DNA of 56,672 bases from an uncultured Verrucomicrobiota bacterium (lineage in GTDB: Bacteria; Verrucomicrobiota; Verrucomicrobiia; Limisphaerales; UBA9464): the NCBI GenBank assembly GCA_903907995.1, contig CAIVQH010000035.1, forward strand, positions 1 to 56,672. The letters are read 5' to 3'. The notes beneath the pieces are model-generated. The model ran no database searches and was not told the origin of the DNA. It was given only the letters and a program-made list of their open reading frames with translations. The position numbers and the translations under genes were made by a program. Shown in pieces: positions 1 through 7,808 of this stretch (positions are counted from its first letter, which is position 1; each line of letters opens with the position of its first letter).

Positions 1-373
1 CGAGTTGGCTTAGGCGATAAATGGGATCAAGCGAGCCCGGAACTTGGGAAGGCTTATCCAAATAAAGTTCGTATTTTCCAAGATCTACACCTGTGCCGGG
101 AAGCATGCCTAACCCACCTGTCAGGGCCACGGGTGGTTTTGAGCCGCCCGGTGGGGTAACGTAAATCGTTGCTGCCGGAAATCCATCTGCCGTCAAACTC
201 CACCCTTGCAAGGCTTCACTGGCGGGTGCTCTCAAATAACCCGGAATAACGGGATCGGGTGTGGCGTGCGACAGATTGGGATGCTCGAAATCCAGATTCA
301 CGAAGTCGCCGGCCATCAGGGCCGATGACCAAAGTGCGGCGAAGGCAAGACAGGCGAAATAATGGATGTCCAT
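1..373 (-). CDS. Secreted protein, N-terminal part only (runs off left edge)
   Basis: Reading leftward from an ATG at 371-373, the frame stays open to base 1, giving about 124 residues with no stop. The product begins MDIHYFACLAFAALWSSALMAG, a short basic-poor but hydrophobic signal peptide with a plausible cleavage site after AMAG-like residues, followed by a segment beginning DFVNLDFEHPNL. Starts of this kind (signal peptide, then F-x-N-L-x-F-E) are typical of secreted proteins of Verrucomicrobia that often end in a PEP-CTERM anchor, but the C-terminus lies outside the window, so the family cannot be settled. It is divergent from the TPR gene at 891, with a 517-base spacer between them. Function unknown. 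Confidence 0.6.
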   Translation of the reverse strand, partial: MDIHYFACLAFAALWSSALMAGDFVNLDFEHPNLSHATPDPVIPGYLRAPASEALQGWSLTADGFPAATIYVTPPGGSKPPVALTGGLGMLPGTGVDLGKYELYLDKPSQVPGSLDPIYRLSQL

Positions 374-555
374 GGCTTCGTAGCAGCGCGATTCGGGTCA
401 ATTACTCCCTACCAATTCTAAGTTCTTGGCGTCGGAGGAACTGCATTTTCTGGGCTAAGTGTCGCTAATTTTGGCGAAGGCCCGCCTTTGGCAAGCCTTG
501 TTTGGCCATGGGCGCATCTTTCAACGGAGGGCAGCGTTGGGTTCCTGGTGCGTGG

Positions 556-629
556 TGGGGCGCGAGCGTCCGCGCGAGCCGGGCCGCCCCAGACCGAGGC
601 GGCCGTGGCTCCCAGGGACGCTCGCCCCA
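556..629. repeat. Nested inverted repeat, about 74 bases
   Basis: The outer arms are TGGGGCG-CG-AGCGTCC (556-571) and GGGACGCTCGCCCCA (615-629), which pair apart from a two-base bulge. Inside them GAGCC and GGCCGCC (576-588) pair with GGCGGCC and GGCTC (598-611). The result is a long, very GC-rich hairpin that can form on either strand. There is no T-run beside it, so it is not a classical terminator. It looks like a dispersed extragenic element; I recall GCGAGCGTCCC-type hairpins in verrucomicrobial spacers, but cannot verify copy number here. Confidence 0.6.
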
Positions 630-719
630 ACGGGTTTTCTTTCGGCCGCCAGCGCCAACTCTCGCCGGGCCCGATCAGGTTTGAAGGCTCGGGTGTGCAC
701 GGGAAATCATTGGGCCGGT

Positions 720-760
720 GCAGGTTGCAAACCTGCAATACGGCAGAATACAATTCTGCG
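720..760. repeat. Double-hairpin extragenic repeat
   Basis: Two small perfect hairpins stand side by side: GCAGGTT (720-726) with AACCTGC (730-736), and GCAGAAT (743-749) with ATTCTGC (753-759), each with a 3-base loop, joined by a short AATACG-like linker. The tandem GCAG...CTGC pattern resembles a short intergenic repeat I associate with Verrucomicrobia (recall, not verified). It lies 130 bases upstream of the TPR gene. Confidence 0.5.
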
Positions 761-890
761 CTACCTCCGCGCCGCGCCGCAGTTTGGGAATCAGCCGCCA
801 CCAACCACGGTGTCAAGATGTGCCCTTTGGCCATTTGGCCTGATGATTTGGCTCGCACTGCGCGCCGGGTTGGCGTCTGCTCAGACGACC

Positions 891-1748
891 ATGTGGCTTT
901 GCCGCGGCATATGTTTCCTGCTGTGTTTAAGCTTGTTCTCCGGTGCCGTGCGTGCCGCCGAGAGCAAGGCGGACGCGCATGAACGCATCCTGGAGATCTG
1001 GCACAAGGGGCAGTACACCAACGCCCTGACCGCCGCCAACGAGGCCATCGCCGCCGCGCCCAAGGAGGCCCGGCTCTGGCATTTGCGGGCGCAGATGCGG
1101 GCCATCCTGCACGACGACACGAACGCCCTGGCCGACCTTTCGGCAGCCCTCAAGCTGGAACCGGACTCGAGCTTCCTGATCCGCGAACGGGCCGTGGAAT
1201 ACTTCCGCCTGGGACGTTTCACCGATTCCGTCGCCGATTTTGACCGGCTCAACGAGCTGCTGCCCGCGATCGCGCCGCAGAACTGGCAGCGCGGCATTTC
1301 GCTCTACTACGCCAACCGCTTCGGCGAGGGGCGCAAGCAGTTCGAGCTGCACCAGACCGTGAATCCCGACGATGTCGAGAATGCCGTCTGGCATTTTCTC
1401 TGCACGGCGCGCGAGCAGGGTCTCGAGGCCGCCCGCAAGCAGCTCATCCCGATCGCCGGCGACACCCGCGTGCCGATGAAGGAAATCCACGACCTCTTCG
1501 CTGGCAAAGCCAAGCCCGAGGACGTGCTGGCCGCCGCCAAGGCCAATGACACCTCGCCGGAAGGCCAGCGGTACCAGAATTTCTACGCGCACCTGTACCT
1601 CGGCCTCTACTTCGAGGCGCTGGGGAACCAGAGCCTGGTCCGTGAACACATCCTGGCGGCCCTGCCGCTGGGCTCCCCGGAGGACTACATGACTGATGTG
1701 GCCCGGGTTCACGCGCAGCGCCTGCTGGCGTCCGCCCAATCCAAATAA
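891..1748 (+). CDS. Exported TPR-repeat protein (NlpI-like)
   Basis: The 285-residue product starts with a signal peptide (MWLCRGICFLLCLSLFSG, cleavage near VRAAES) and then carries tetratricopeptide-type helix pairs: residues about 30-65 (GQYTNALTAANEAIAAAP), 65-100 (ARLWHLRAQMRAI...NALADLSAALKLEPDS) and 100-135 (RERAVEYFRLGRFTDSVADFDRL), followed by less regular helices. The arrangement resembles NlpI-like lipoprotein adaptors, although no lipobox is seen. The start at 891 was chosen because it begins the signal peptide; the frame is open far upstream but with unconvincing sequence. Eight bases separate its stop from the methyltransferase gene, suggesting cotranscription. The role is probably protein-protein scaffolding in the periplasm (inference). 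Confidence 0.75.
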   Translation: MWLCRGICFLLCLSLFSGAVRAAESKADAHERILEIWHKGQYTNALTAANEAIAAAPKEARLWHLRAQMRAILHDDTNALADLSAALKLEPDSSFLIRERAVEYFRLGRFTDSVADFDRLNELLPAIAPQNWQRGISLYYANRFGEGRKQFELHQTVNPDDVENAVWHFLCTAREQGLEAARKQLIPIAGDTRVPMKEIHDLFAGKAKPEDVLAAAKANDTSPEGQRYQNFYAHLYLGLYFEALGNQSLVREHILAALPLGSPEDYMTDVARVHAQRLLASAQSK

Positions 1749-1756
1749 GCTTTTCC

Positions 1757-3841
1757 ATGAACTCCCGACCTGGCGGCGATCGCCGTCCCTCTTTCCGTCC
1801 TCCCTTCCGTGGCCCCCGTGACGATGCCGCCCCGGCGCCGGGTGGCCCGCGTCCGTACCGTGGCCCTGCCGGCCCGCGCGACAACTTCGGCCCGCCCCGC
1901 GACGGCCCTGGCCCCGGCGCACGTCCCTACCGCGGTCAGCCTTCGCGGGATAATTCCGGCCCTTCCCAAGGCGCGCCGCGTCCCTATGGGGCGCCGACCC
2001 CGCGCGATGATTTTGGCGGTCCACCGCGCGAGATGAAGGAACGGCTGAGCTTCCGTCCGGATGGTTCGAGTGACAGCCAGTGGCGCGAGCAGCGCGGCCC
2101 GCGTCCCGGCCGGCAGGAGCGCGATGCGATCAAGCGCGGCGAACGGCCGTTCTGGCGCGGCCAGTCCGAGGCCGGCCCGGCGGCTGGTCCTCAGGGAGGT
2201 TCCCCAGGCGGCCCGCCCGCCAGTCCGCAGCCCCGCTATCCCCGCCAGGAGCGGGCTGATTATGGGCATCGTCCGCCGCCGGCCCGCCGTGACGACGGTG
2301 GCTACCGCCAAGAGGCGCCCCGGCCCGCGGACCAGCGCCCGGCCCGTTCATTCCAACCCCGGCAGAACGAGGGTTTCGCACCGGAGGGCATCGCGCCGGA
2401 ACCGCGTCCCCCATCGAAATTTTCCGCCCCGCCGAGCGGACCGCGCCCATTTTACGACCGCTTCGCCCAGGGCCGGCCCATCCGGGCAAAAAGTGCGGCG
2501 AAGGCACCGCGTCCCCAGCCGGTGGAATCGGAAGTGGACGAGGATGACGACGACGTGATCGCCGACGAAACGCCCGTGGCGCCGAAAGCGCCTCAAGCGG
2601 CGGCCAAGTCCAAGCCCGCGAAAAAAGTTTCGCGCGAAAACCGCATTCCGCGCTCTGCCAAGAGCACTTATCAGGGACCGGCACCCACCGAGACGCAGAA
2701 AACTGTGCCGGAGCTGGTTGCGCGCATCATCAAGAAGGCGGGCACCGAAGTGGCCGCCGATCTGGCGCTCCGGCAGGAGCTGAAGCGCCGTCGCACGATT
2801 TCGCAGGAGGCCGCCGCGCAGGTGTCGCGGGGCGTGTTCCGCCATTTCCGCTGGCTCGGCTGGCTCAACCAGGACGCCGAGCCGGAGCTTCAAATGGCCC
2901 AGGCCAATGGGCTGGAAGAGGCCTTCCGCACCCGGCCAAACGAGATCAGCGACGCCGAGCTGCGCGCCAAGGCCGTGCCGGCGTGGACGTGGGATGTGCT
3001 TTCTGCGGATGCCCAGTGGCTGCGGGCGCTCCAGACGGAGCCGCAGCTGTGGCTGCGCGCCCGTCCGGGCCACCGCGACGCGCTGGCGGCCAAGCTGAAT
3101 GTAACCCGGCCCGGCCCGCTGCCGGACAGCCTCGTCTATGACGGGGGCGAGAACCTCTTCAAGAACCGTGCCTTCCAGAGCGGCGAATTTGAAATCCAGG
3201 ACCTCGGCTCGCAGGCGGTCGGTCTGCTTTGCGCGCCCGAACCGGGCCAGTTCTGGTGGGACGCCTGCGCCGGTGAAGGCGGCAAGACGCTCCACCTCGC
3301 CGATCTCATGCAGGGCAAGGGGCTGGTGTACGCGAGCGATCGCGCCGAGTGGCGGCTCGAACGCCTGCGGATGCGGGCCAGCCGCGCCCAGTGCTTCAAC
3401 TTCCGCGCCGTCACCTGGCAGGGCGGCCCCAAGCCGCCCACGAAGACGGCCTTCGACGGCATTCTCGTGGATGCCCCGTGTTCCGGCCTCGGCACCTGGT
3501 CGCGCAATCCCCATGCCCGTTGGACCACGACCCCGAAGGACGTGACCGAATTGGCCGTGCTCCAGCGCAGCCTGCTGGAAAATGTCGCTCCTTCGCTGAA
3601 GCCCGGTGGCCGGCTGTTCTATGCGGTCTGCACGCTGACCCGGGCCGAGACCACCGAGGTGGCCGACGCCTTCACGGCGCAGCATCCGGAATTTGAGCCG
3701 CTGCCGATGGTGAATCCGTTCGCCCCGGAATCGGCTCCCAGCCCGCAGCTCACCTTCTGGCCGCAGCAGACCGCCGGCAACGGCATGTTTGTCGCCGCGT
3801 GGCGGAAGAAAGCCGCCGAGCCTACTTCGCCGTCGGCGTAG
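1757..3841 (+). CDS. RsmB/NOL1-NOP2-Sun family RNA m5C methyltransferase with long disordered N-terminus
   Basis: The 694-residue product has two parts. Residues 1 to about 300 are low-complexity, dominated by Pro, Arg, Gly, Asp and Gln with recurring RPYRG/GPRPY motifs and an acidic patch (EVDEDDDDVI). The C-terminal part is a SAM-dependent RNA cytosine-5 methyltransferase: a SAM-site segment FWWDACAGEGGKTLHLADLM, then motif IV DAPCSG with Cys at about residue 575, and motif VI VCTLTRAE with Cys at about residue 625, the two cysteines used by this family. The N-terminal RNA-binding region of ordinary RsmB is reduced to a helical stretch at about 320-420. The substrate is probably rRNA or tRNA; which cytosine cannot be told. 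Its end overlaps the convergent ceramidase-like gene by 20 bases. Confidence 0.85.
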   Translation: MNSRPGGDRRPSFRPPFRGPRDDAAPAPGGPRPYRGPAGPRDNFGPPRDGPGPGARPYRGQPSRDNSGPSQGAPRPYGAPTPRDDFGGPPREMKERLSFRPDGSSDSQWREQRGPRPGRQERDAIKRGERPFWRGQSEAGPAAGPQGGSPGGPPASPQPRYPRQERADYGHRPPPARRDDGGYRQEAPRPADQRPARSFQPRQNEGFAPEGIAPEPRPPSKFSAPPSGPRPFYDRFAQGRPIRAKSAAKAPRPQPVESEVDEDDDDVIADETPVAPKAPQAAAKSKPAKKVSRENRIPRSAKSTYQGPAPTETQKTVPELVARIIKKAGTEVAADLALRQELKRRRTISQEAAAQVSRGVFRHFRWLGWLNQDAEPELQMAQANGLEEAFRTRPNEISDAELRAKAVPAWTWDVLSADAQWLRALQTEPQLWLRARPGHRDALAAKLNVTRPGPLPDSLVYDGGENLFKNRAFQSGEFEIQDLGSQAVGLLCAPEPGQFWWDACAGEGGKTLHLADLMQGKGLVYASDRAEWRLERLRMRASRAQCFNFRAVTWQGGPKPPTKTAFDGILVDAPCSGLGTWSRNPHARWTTTPKDVTELAVLQRSLLENVAPSLKPGGRLFYAVCTLTRAETTEVADAFTAQHPEFEPLPMVNPFAPESAPSPQLTFWPQQTAGNGMFVAAWRKKAAEPTSPSA

Positions 3842-5096
3842 GATTCTCCGCGATCAGCTTCAATGCCTCGTCGATCAGGATCTCACCGGTCCGTTCGCCT
3901 AGGCACGTGCGGCTGACGTACTCGTAGCGTTTGAAGCTCTGCCAATCGACCTCGGTGAGGATGTAGCCGAAGGCATCGTTGGTGAGCCCGAACAGGCAGT
4001 TCTGCTGCCCGTGCATCTTGCGCTTGAGGTAGTAGCCGATGTTCGGCAGCGCCTCGCCGGGGATGCTCAGGATCTGCGCGGTGCCCAGGTTCACGAGGTT
4101 GATCCGCGTCGTCACCTTGCCGTCGGCATCTGCCGGATAGCCGAGCGGTGAAGCGCGCATGATCGCGAGGAGCAGGGGGGACTCGACCGGGAACTTCACC
4201 ATCCGCGACGCGACGTGCAGCTTGGGATCGGCCTGGGCCGGGGCGTCCTGGATCACGCGCAACGATTCCTCGGCCAGCAGCCGGCCGATGCGCTGGCATT
4301 CCGCCCACGTGCGGTTCTCGCCCCCGCCCGCCTTGCGGTTGTCGGCGGTGACCATTCCACCCTGCGCGGAGTTCAGGAAAATGCCCGTGCCCGCGCCCAG
4401 TTCCGCTAGCCGTTCATAGAGCGGCCCGATGAGGTCCGGTGAGCAGATGCCGGCGTCGGACCCGATCACCTCGGGATGGACGGCATAGTTCACCAGCGTG
4501 GCGATGGGCTTGCCATCGGCCCCGATGGCCTGGAAGACATTCACGCGCGGGTCATAGAGCTCGGGCGCGTAGTAGTTGTAGGCGATCTGCCCGTGCGCCT
4601 CACCCGTGGCGATCTTCAGGGAGGCCGGGGCAAGCTTGGCGACCGCCTCGTTTACGGCGGTCGCCGCCTGCGTGACCACGAAGTCGAGATACTTCAGGTC
4701 GCCGCTCGTGCCGCCTTTGCCGTCGGGGAAGCAATAGGCATCAGGCGCGCTGTGCGTGTGCGTGGCCCCGATGAGGATGTTCTCGGCCGGAATATCCTTC
4801 ACCTGCTTCCGAATGCGGTCGCCGAGCACCGCGGGGAAGCCGAGGAAATCCACGCTGACGAAGGCCACGCGGGTGCCGTCCTGCTCCAAGACCAGTGCCC
4901 GCACGCTCAGTTCGCCCTGCTTTTGCTTCACGGGGTTTCCGGGCCCGATGCCACCGCTGACGGGCAGCAACGGGTCAGGGGTGACCTGGCGCGTGGCGAT
5001 GCCCGCACGAAAGGCGGCGTGGGCCGGCCAGGTGAAAAGCGTGACCAGCAGCAGGGAGAGCAACGGGGATTTCACGCGCAAAGGGTGGCTGGCCAT
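3822..5096 (-). CDS. Secreted neutral/alkaline ceramidase-like protein
   Basis: The 424-residue product starts at an ATG at 5096 that opens a clear signal peptide (MASHPLRVKSPLLSLLLVTL, cleaved near AHAAF); upstream codons in this frame come from a repeat element and are ignored. The mature protein resembles the N-terminal catalytic domain of neutral ceramidases: RAGIATRQVTPDP at the start, VSVDFLGFP, the histidine motif GATHTHSAPD, NYAVHPEVIG and an IFLNSAQGGM segment. It is shorter than full ceramidases, which carry an extra C-terminal domain. Family members hydrolyse amide bonds of ceramides, but many environmental bacterial homologues are uncharacterised, so the substrate is open. It follows ftsZ on the same strand but is separated by a hairpin repeat, so it is probably a separate unit. 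Confidence 0.75.
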   Translation of the reverse strand: MASHPLRVKSPLLSLLLVTLFTWPAHAAFRAGIATRQVTPDPLLPVSGGIGPGNPVKQKQGELSVRALVLEQDGTRVAFVSVDFLGFPAVLGDRIRKQVKDIPAENILIGATHTHSAPDAYCFPDGKGGTSGDLKYLDFVVTQAATAVNEAVAKLAPASLKIATGEAHGQIAYNYYAPELYDPRVNVFQAIGADGKPIATLVNYAVHPEVIGSDAGICSPDLIGPLYERLAELGAGTGIFLNSAQGGMVTADNRKAGGGENRTWAECQRIGRLLAEESLRVIQDAPAQADPKLHVASRMVKFPVESPLLLAIMRASPLGYPADADGKVTTRINLVNLGTAQILSIPGEALPNIGYYLKRKMHGQQNCLFGLTNDAFGYILTEVDWQSFKRYEYVSRTCLGERTGEILIDEALKLIAENPTPTAK

Positions 5097-5130
5097 CGGT
5101 GGAAAAGTCCACGCCCGTTTGAGCGAGAAG

Positions 5131-5224
5131 AAGGAACAACCAAGGAACAAAGGAACAAAGAGATACAATTTGGAAAACAGGAAAGCAGGAAAGGACAGTT
5201 CCATTCCTGTTTTCCTGTTTTCCA
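5131..5224. repeat. AT-rich extragenic repeat with 21-bp inverted repeat (copy A)
   Basis: Bases 5131-5168 are a run of GGAAC-AA/AAGGAACAA units (AAGGAACAAC, CAAGGAACAA, AGGAACAAAG, AGATACAA). They are followed by an inverted repeat: arm 5171-5191 (TGGAAAACAGGAAAGCAGGAA without its last base) and arm 5204-5224, pairing at 20 of 21 positions around a 12-base loop. The composition differs sharply from the neighbouring genes. A related element lies at 27958-28041. Lying just after the ftsZ stop, the hairpin may also end the dcw transcript, but no strong T-run follows it. Confidence 0.65.
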
Positions 5225-5237
5225 GATTCAATCCGAA

Positions 5238-6578
5238 TCAATTCAGCGCGATGCCGCGGCGGGCGTAGGTCGGCTCGTCGAGGTTTTCGCCGTTGCGCTT
5301 CACCGGTTCGGTTTTTTCGAAACGGCTGACGGATACGACGTCGAAATTGAACAGCGTCTGCTTGGCCTTGTTCCGGCGGAGCGGGTTGCGGACCTGCTTT
5401 CCGACCAGCGCCCGTTTTTGCGTTTCGCTGATTTCCGGGGCGGGCGGGACAAACTTGGAACTGCTGCGGTTCGCGGCGGAGTCTTCCGCCGTCGGATTCT
5501 CAAACTGCATCAGCGGCTCCGGCTCGCTCTCGGACGCAGACGTGCGGTTTTGCACGGGCTCGGCGGCGGCCGCCGCCGGTGCGGATGCGGCCGGGGGCAT
5601 CGCCCCGCCCCGGGTGGCGATCACGGTGAGCACCAGCCGGCCATCCAGGTCGGGATCGACGGCGGAGCCGGTGATGACCTGAGCATGGTCGCAGAGGCGC
5701 TGAAACTGGTTTTGTACTTCCTGCAATTCGTCGAAACGCAGGTCGGTTCCGCCCGCAATGGCGAGCAGCGCGGCATCGGCCTCCTCCAGCATCTGCCGGG
5801 TCTGCAGGAAGGGGTGTGCCTGGAGCTTCTCCAAGGCTTCCCGCACGCGGTTTGGCCCGCGCGCCTCCACGGTCGCGAAGACACTCTCCGCATGGCGGCC
5901 GCGCAGGAGGCGTTCCAAATCGGCGAAGCCGAGCGGATTGAGCGAAGGACGATGCAGCAGCCGCCACAGGCTGGCCACGCTCTGGGCCACGAGATCGTTG
6001 GCGGCGGCGAAGATCTCGGTGACGAGCGTCTTGTCGTCGAGCATCTGGGCCACGCCCTGGTTGGGCACGCAGATCACGGCATCGGCGGCACTGCGCAGGC
6101 TCTGCAGGCCCTCGGAGGCGTTGTTGTGGCGGAGCTGGCCCTCGTACTGGAAGGGCAGCACCGCCACCGCGAGCACCAGCGCCCCGGCCTCGCGGGCCAG
6201 GCGGGCGATCACCGGACCGGAACCGCCGCCTACGCCACCGCCCACGCCGGCGATCACGCAGACGAGACGGACATTGCCGAAGCGCTCCTTGAGCAGTGTG
6301 GCATCCGCTTCGGCCGCCTGGGTGCCCCGGGGGAGGTCGTTGCCGCAGCCTTCACGACGGGTGGATTTCACGCCGAAGTTCACCCGGTCGGTCACGGCCA
6401 GGCGACTGAGCGAGGCTGCATCCGTGTCGGCGATCAGGAACCGGGCGTTGCTGAGGCCGATGGCGGCGAGCCGTTCCACGATGGCCCCGCCGGCATGGCC
6501 GACGCCGGCCACGAGGAACTCGGTGACGGGCACTTCGGGCGTCGCGTCGGGCGGAAGCGGGTCAGGATGGGGGTTCAT
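5238..6578 (-). CDS. ftsZ: Divergent FtsZ (tubulin-like division GTPase homologue)
   Basis: The 446-residue product aligns along FtsZ: nucleotide-binding start FLVAGVGHAGGAIVERL (21-37), IADTDAASL (49-57), signature loop IAGVGGGVGGGSGPV (109-123), VPNQ (171-174), T7 loop region PSLNPLGFADLERLL (211-225), GGTDLRFDELQEV and SAVDPDLDGRLVLTVIATR. A poly-Ala/Pro/Glu linker follows, and the end LDEPTYARRGIALN matches the conserved C-terminal peptide that binds FtsA/ZipA-type partners. Oddities: the canonical GGGTGTG is GGGVGGG, and the T7 aspartate corresponding to E. coli D209 is Gly217, although the D212 equivalent is kept (D220). Family knowledge says these residues matter for GTP binding and hydrolysis, so activity may be altered. 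It is the last gene of the dcw cluster, 18 bases after ftsA. Confidence 0.88.
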   Translation of the reverse strand: MNPHPDPLPPDATPEVPVTEFLVAGVGHAGGAIVERLAAIGLSNARFLIADTDAASLSRLAVTDRVNFGVKSTRREGCGNDLPRGTQAAEADATLLKERFGNVRLVCVIAGVGGGVGGGSGPVIARLAREAGALVLAVAVLPFQYEGQLRHNNASEGLQSLRSAADAVICVPNQGVAQMLDDKTLVTEIFAAANDLVAQSVASLWRLLHRPSLNPLGFADLERLLRGRHAESVFATVEARGPNRVREALEKLQAHPFLQTRQMLEEADAALLAIAGGTDLRFDELQEVQNQFQRLCDHAQVITGSAVDPDLDGRLVLTVIATRGGAMPPAASAPAAAAAEPVQNRTSASESEPEPLMQFENPTAEDSAANRSSSKFVPPAPEISETQKRALVGKQVRNPLRRNKAKQTLFNFDVVSVSRFEKTEPVKRNGENLDEPTYARRGIALN

Positions 6579-6596
6579 GCGGCGGGCGGTTGGGGT

Positions 6597-7808
6597 TCAG
6601 CGGCGGAAAAGGTTCTGCAGCGTGCTCTTCAGGCCGAAGCGCGAGCGGGTGCGGGTCTGGAGCCGCATGGCCCCGTAACGCACCAGGCCGATGGCGGTGG
6701 CAAACTCGGGGTTGGCCAGCACATCCGCCGGGCCGGAGACGTTGTGCGTGTGCGCCCGGCCGACGGGCAGCTGGAAGGTGCGCTCGACGAGCGTCTCGAT
6801 GCCGTTCGTCCGCGCGCCGCCGCCGCAGAGCACCACGCCCGCGCGGGCCAGCGCAAAGGCCTCGGACTTCACCAGGTCCCGGGCGACGAGGTCGAGCGTC
6901 TCCTCCAGCCGCAGGGACATGATGCGGTGCATGTTCTCGACGCTGATGGTCTTGGACGCCTGGCCGGTCTCGCCGGGCAGCGTGTGCGTCGCCCCCTTCA
7001 CCGCCGGGTCGAAGATCGCGCAGCCGTGCTCGCGCTTCAGCTTCTCCGCCTGGTCGATGGGGATGCGCAGGCCGCAGGCGAGGTCGTTGGAAACGTGGTC
7101 GCCCCCGACGGCGAGCACGCCGGAGTGCCGGAGGATGCCTCCGTGGAAGAAGGCGTACTCGGTCGTGCCCGCGCCGAGGTCGAGCAGCACCACGCCCTGC
7201 TTCTTCTGCTCCGGCGTGAGCACCGCCAGCGCGGAGGCCAGGCCGTTGAACACGGGCTTCACCACGGAAATCTGCATGCCCTGAACCACGCGGCGCGCGG
7301 TCTCGATGCGGGAGGAGCGGCCCTGGATGACATGCACGCTGGCCTCCAGCACCCCGCCGACGAGGCCGAACGGGTGCTCGACGCCGGCCAGGTCGTCCAC
7401 CTTGAAATCCTGGCGCACGCTGTCGATGACCTCGTGCTCCGCCGGGCAGTTGAACTGTTTGGCGTTATTGACCGCGTCCACCACATCCTCGTGGGTGATG
7501 GTGCGGTCAAAGGAGGCGATGGGATGCACGCCCCGGCTGTCCACGCAGCGGATGTGGTTGCCGCTGATGCCGAGGTAAACCTCCTCGATCTCAACGTTGG
7601 CCTGCTGCTCCGCTTCGGCGAGCGCGACCCGGATGTCATCGCCGGCCTTGACCGTGTCGGTGATCTCGCCCTTGCGGACGCCGCGCGAGGTGCACTGGCC
7701 GATGCCGAGGATGGTCAGCTCGCCCTTCGCGCCGGCCTCACCGACGGCGGCGCAGACTTTGTGGGTGCCGATCTCGAGACCGACGATGATTTGGCCGGGA
7801 TCAAACAT
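6597..7808 (-). CDS. ftsA: Cell division protein FtsA (actin-like membrane anchor of FtsZ)
   Basis: The 403-residue actin-fold protein starts FDPGQIIVGLEIGTHKVCAAVGE (phosphate 1 loop), carries the SHS2 (1C) domain at about 85-165 (VEEVYLGISGNHIRC-like region), the phosphate 2 motif LLDLGAGTTEYAFF and adenosine motif VLCGGGARTNGIETL. It ends in LKSTLQNLFRR, an amphipathic helix of the type that inserts FtsA in the inner membrane. All expected motifs look intact, in contrast to its FtsZ partner. The ATG at 7808 overlaps the ftsQ end by 8 bases, indicating translational coupling. Confidence 0.95.
   Translation of the reverse strand: MFDPGQIIVGLEIGTHKVCAAVGEAGAKGELTILGIGQCTSRGVRKGEITDTVKAGDDIRVALAEAEQQANVEIEEVYLGISGNHIRCVDSRGVHPIASFDRTITHEDVVDAVNNAKQFNCPAEHEVIDSVRQDFKVDDLAGVEHPFGLVGGVLEASVHVIQGRSSRIETARRVVQGMQISVVKPVFNGLASALAVLTPEQKKQGVVLLDLGAGTTEYAFFHGGILRHSGVLAVGGDHVSNDLACGLRIPIDQAEKLKREHGCAIFDPAVKGATHTLPGETGQASKTISVENMHRIMSLRLEETLDLVARDLVKSEAFALARAGVVLCGGGARTNGIETLVERTFQLPVGRAHTHNVSGPADVLANPEFATAIGLVRYGAMRLQTRTRSRFGLKSTLQNLFRR

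Larger units (their letters stand above)
374..890. other. Divergent intergenic spacer with structured repeats
   Basis: This 517-base spacer separates the minus-strand secreted gene from the plus-strand TPR gene. Open frames cross it, but the translated text is arginine- and proline-rich without any recognisable domain, and the real downstream gene has a good signal-peptide start at 891. The spacer holds two separately listed hairpin elements (556-629 and 720-760). Promoters for both flanking genes should lie here, but I could not pick convincing -35/-10 pairs. Confidence 0.6.

Noticed and set aside
459-890. Upstream extension of the TPR gene by 144 codons
   Set aside because: The extension is Arg/Pro-rich, crosses hairpin repeats, and the signal peptide starts at 891.
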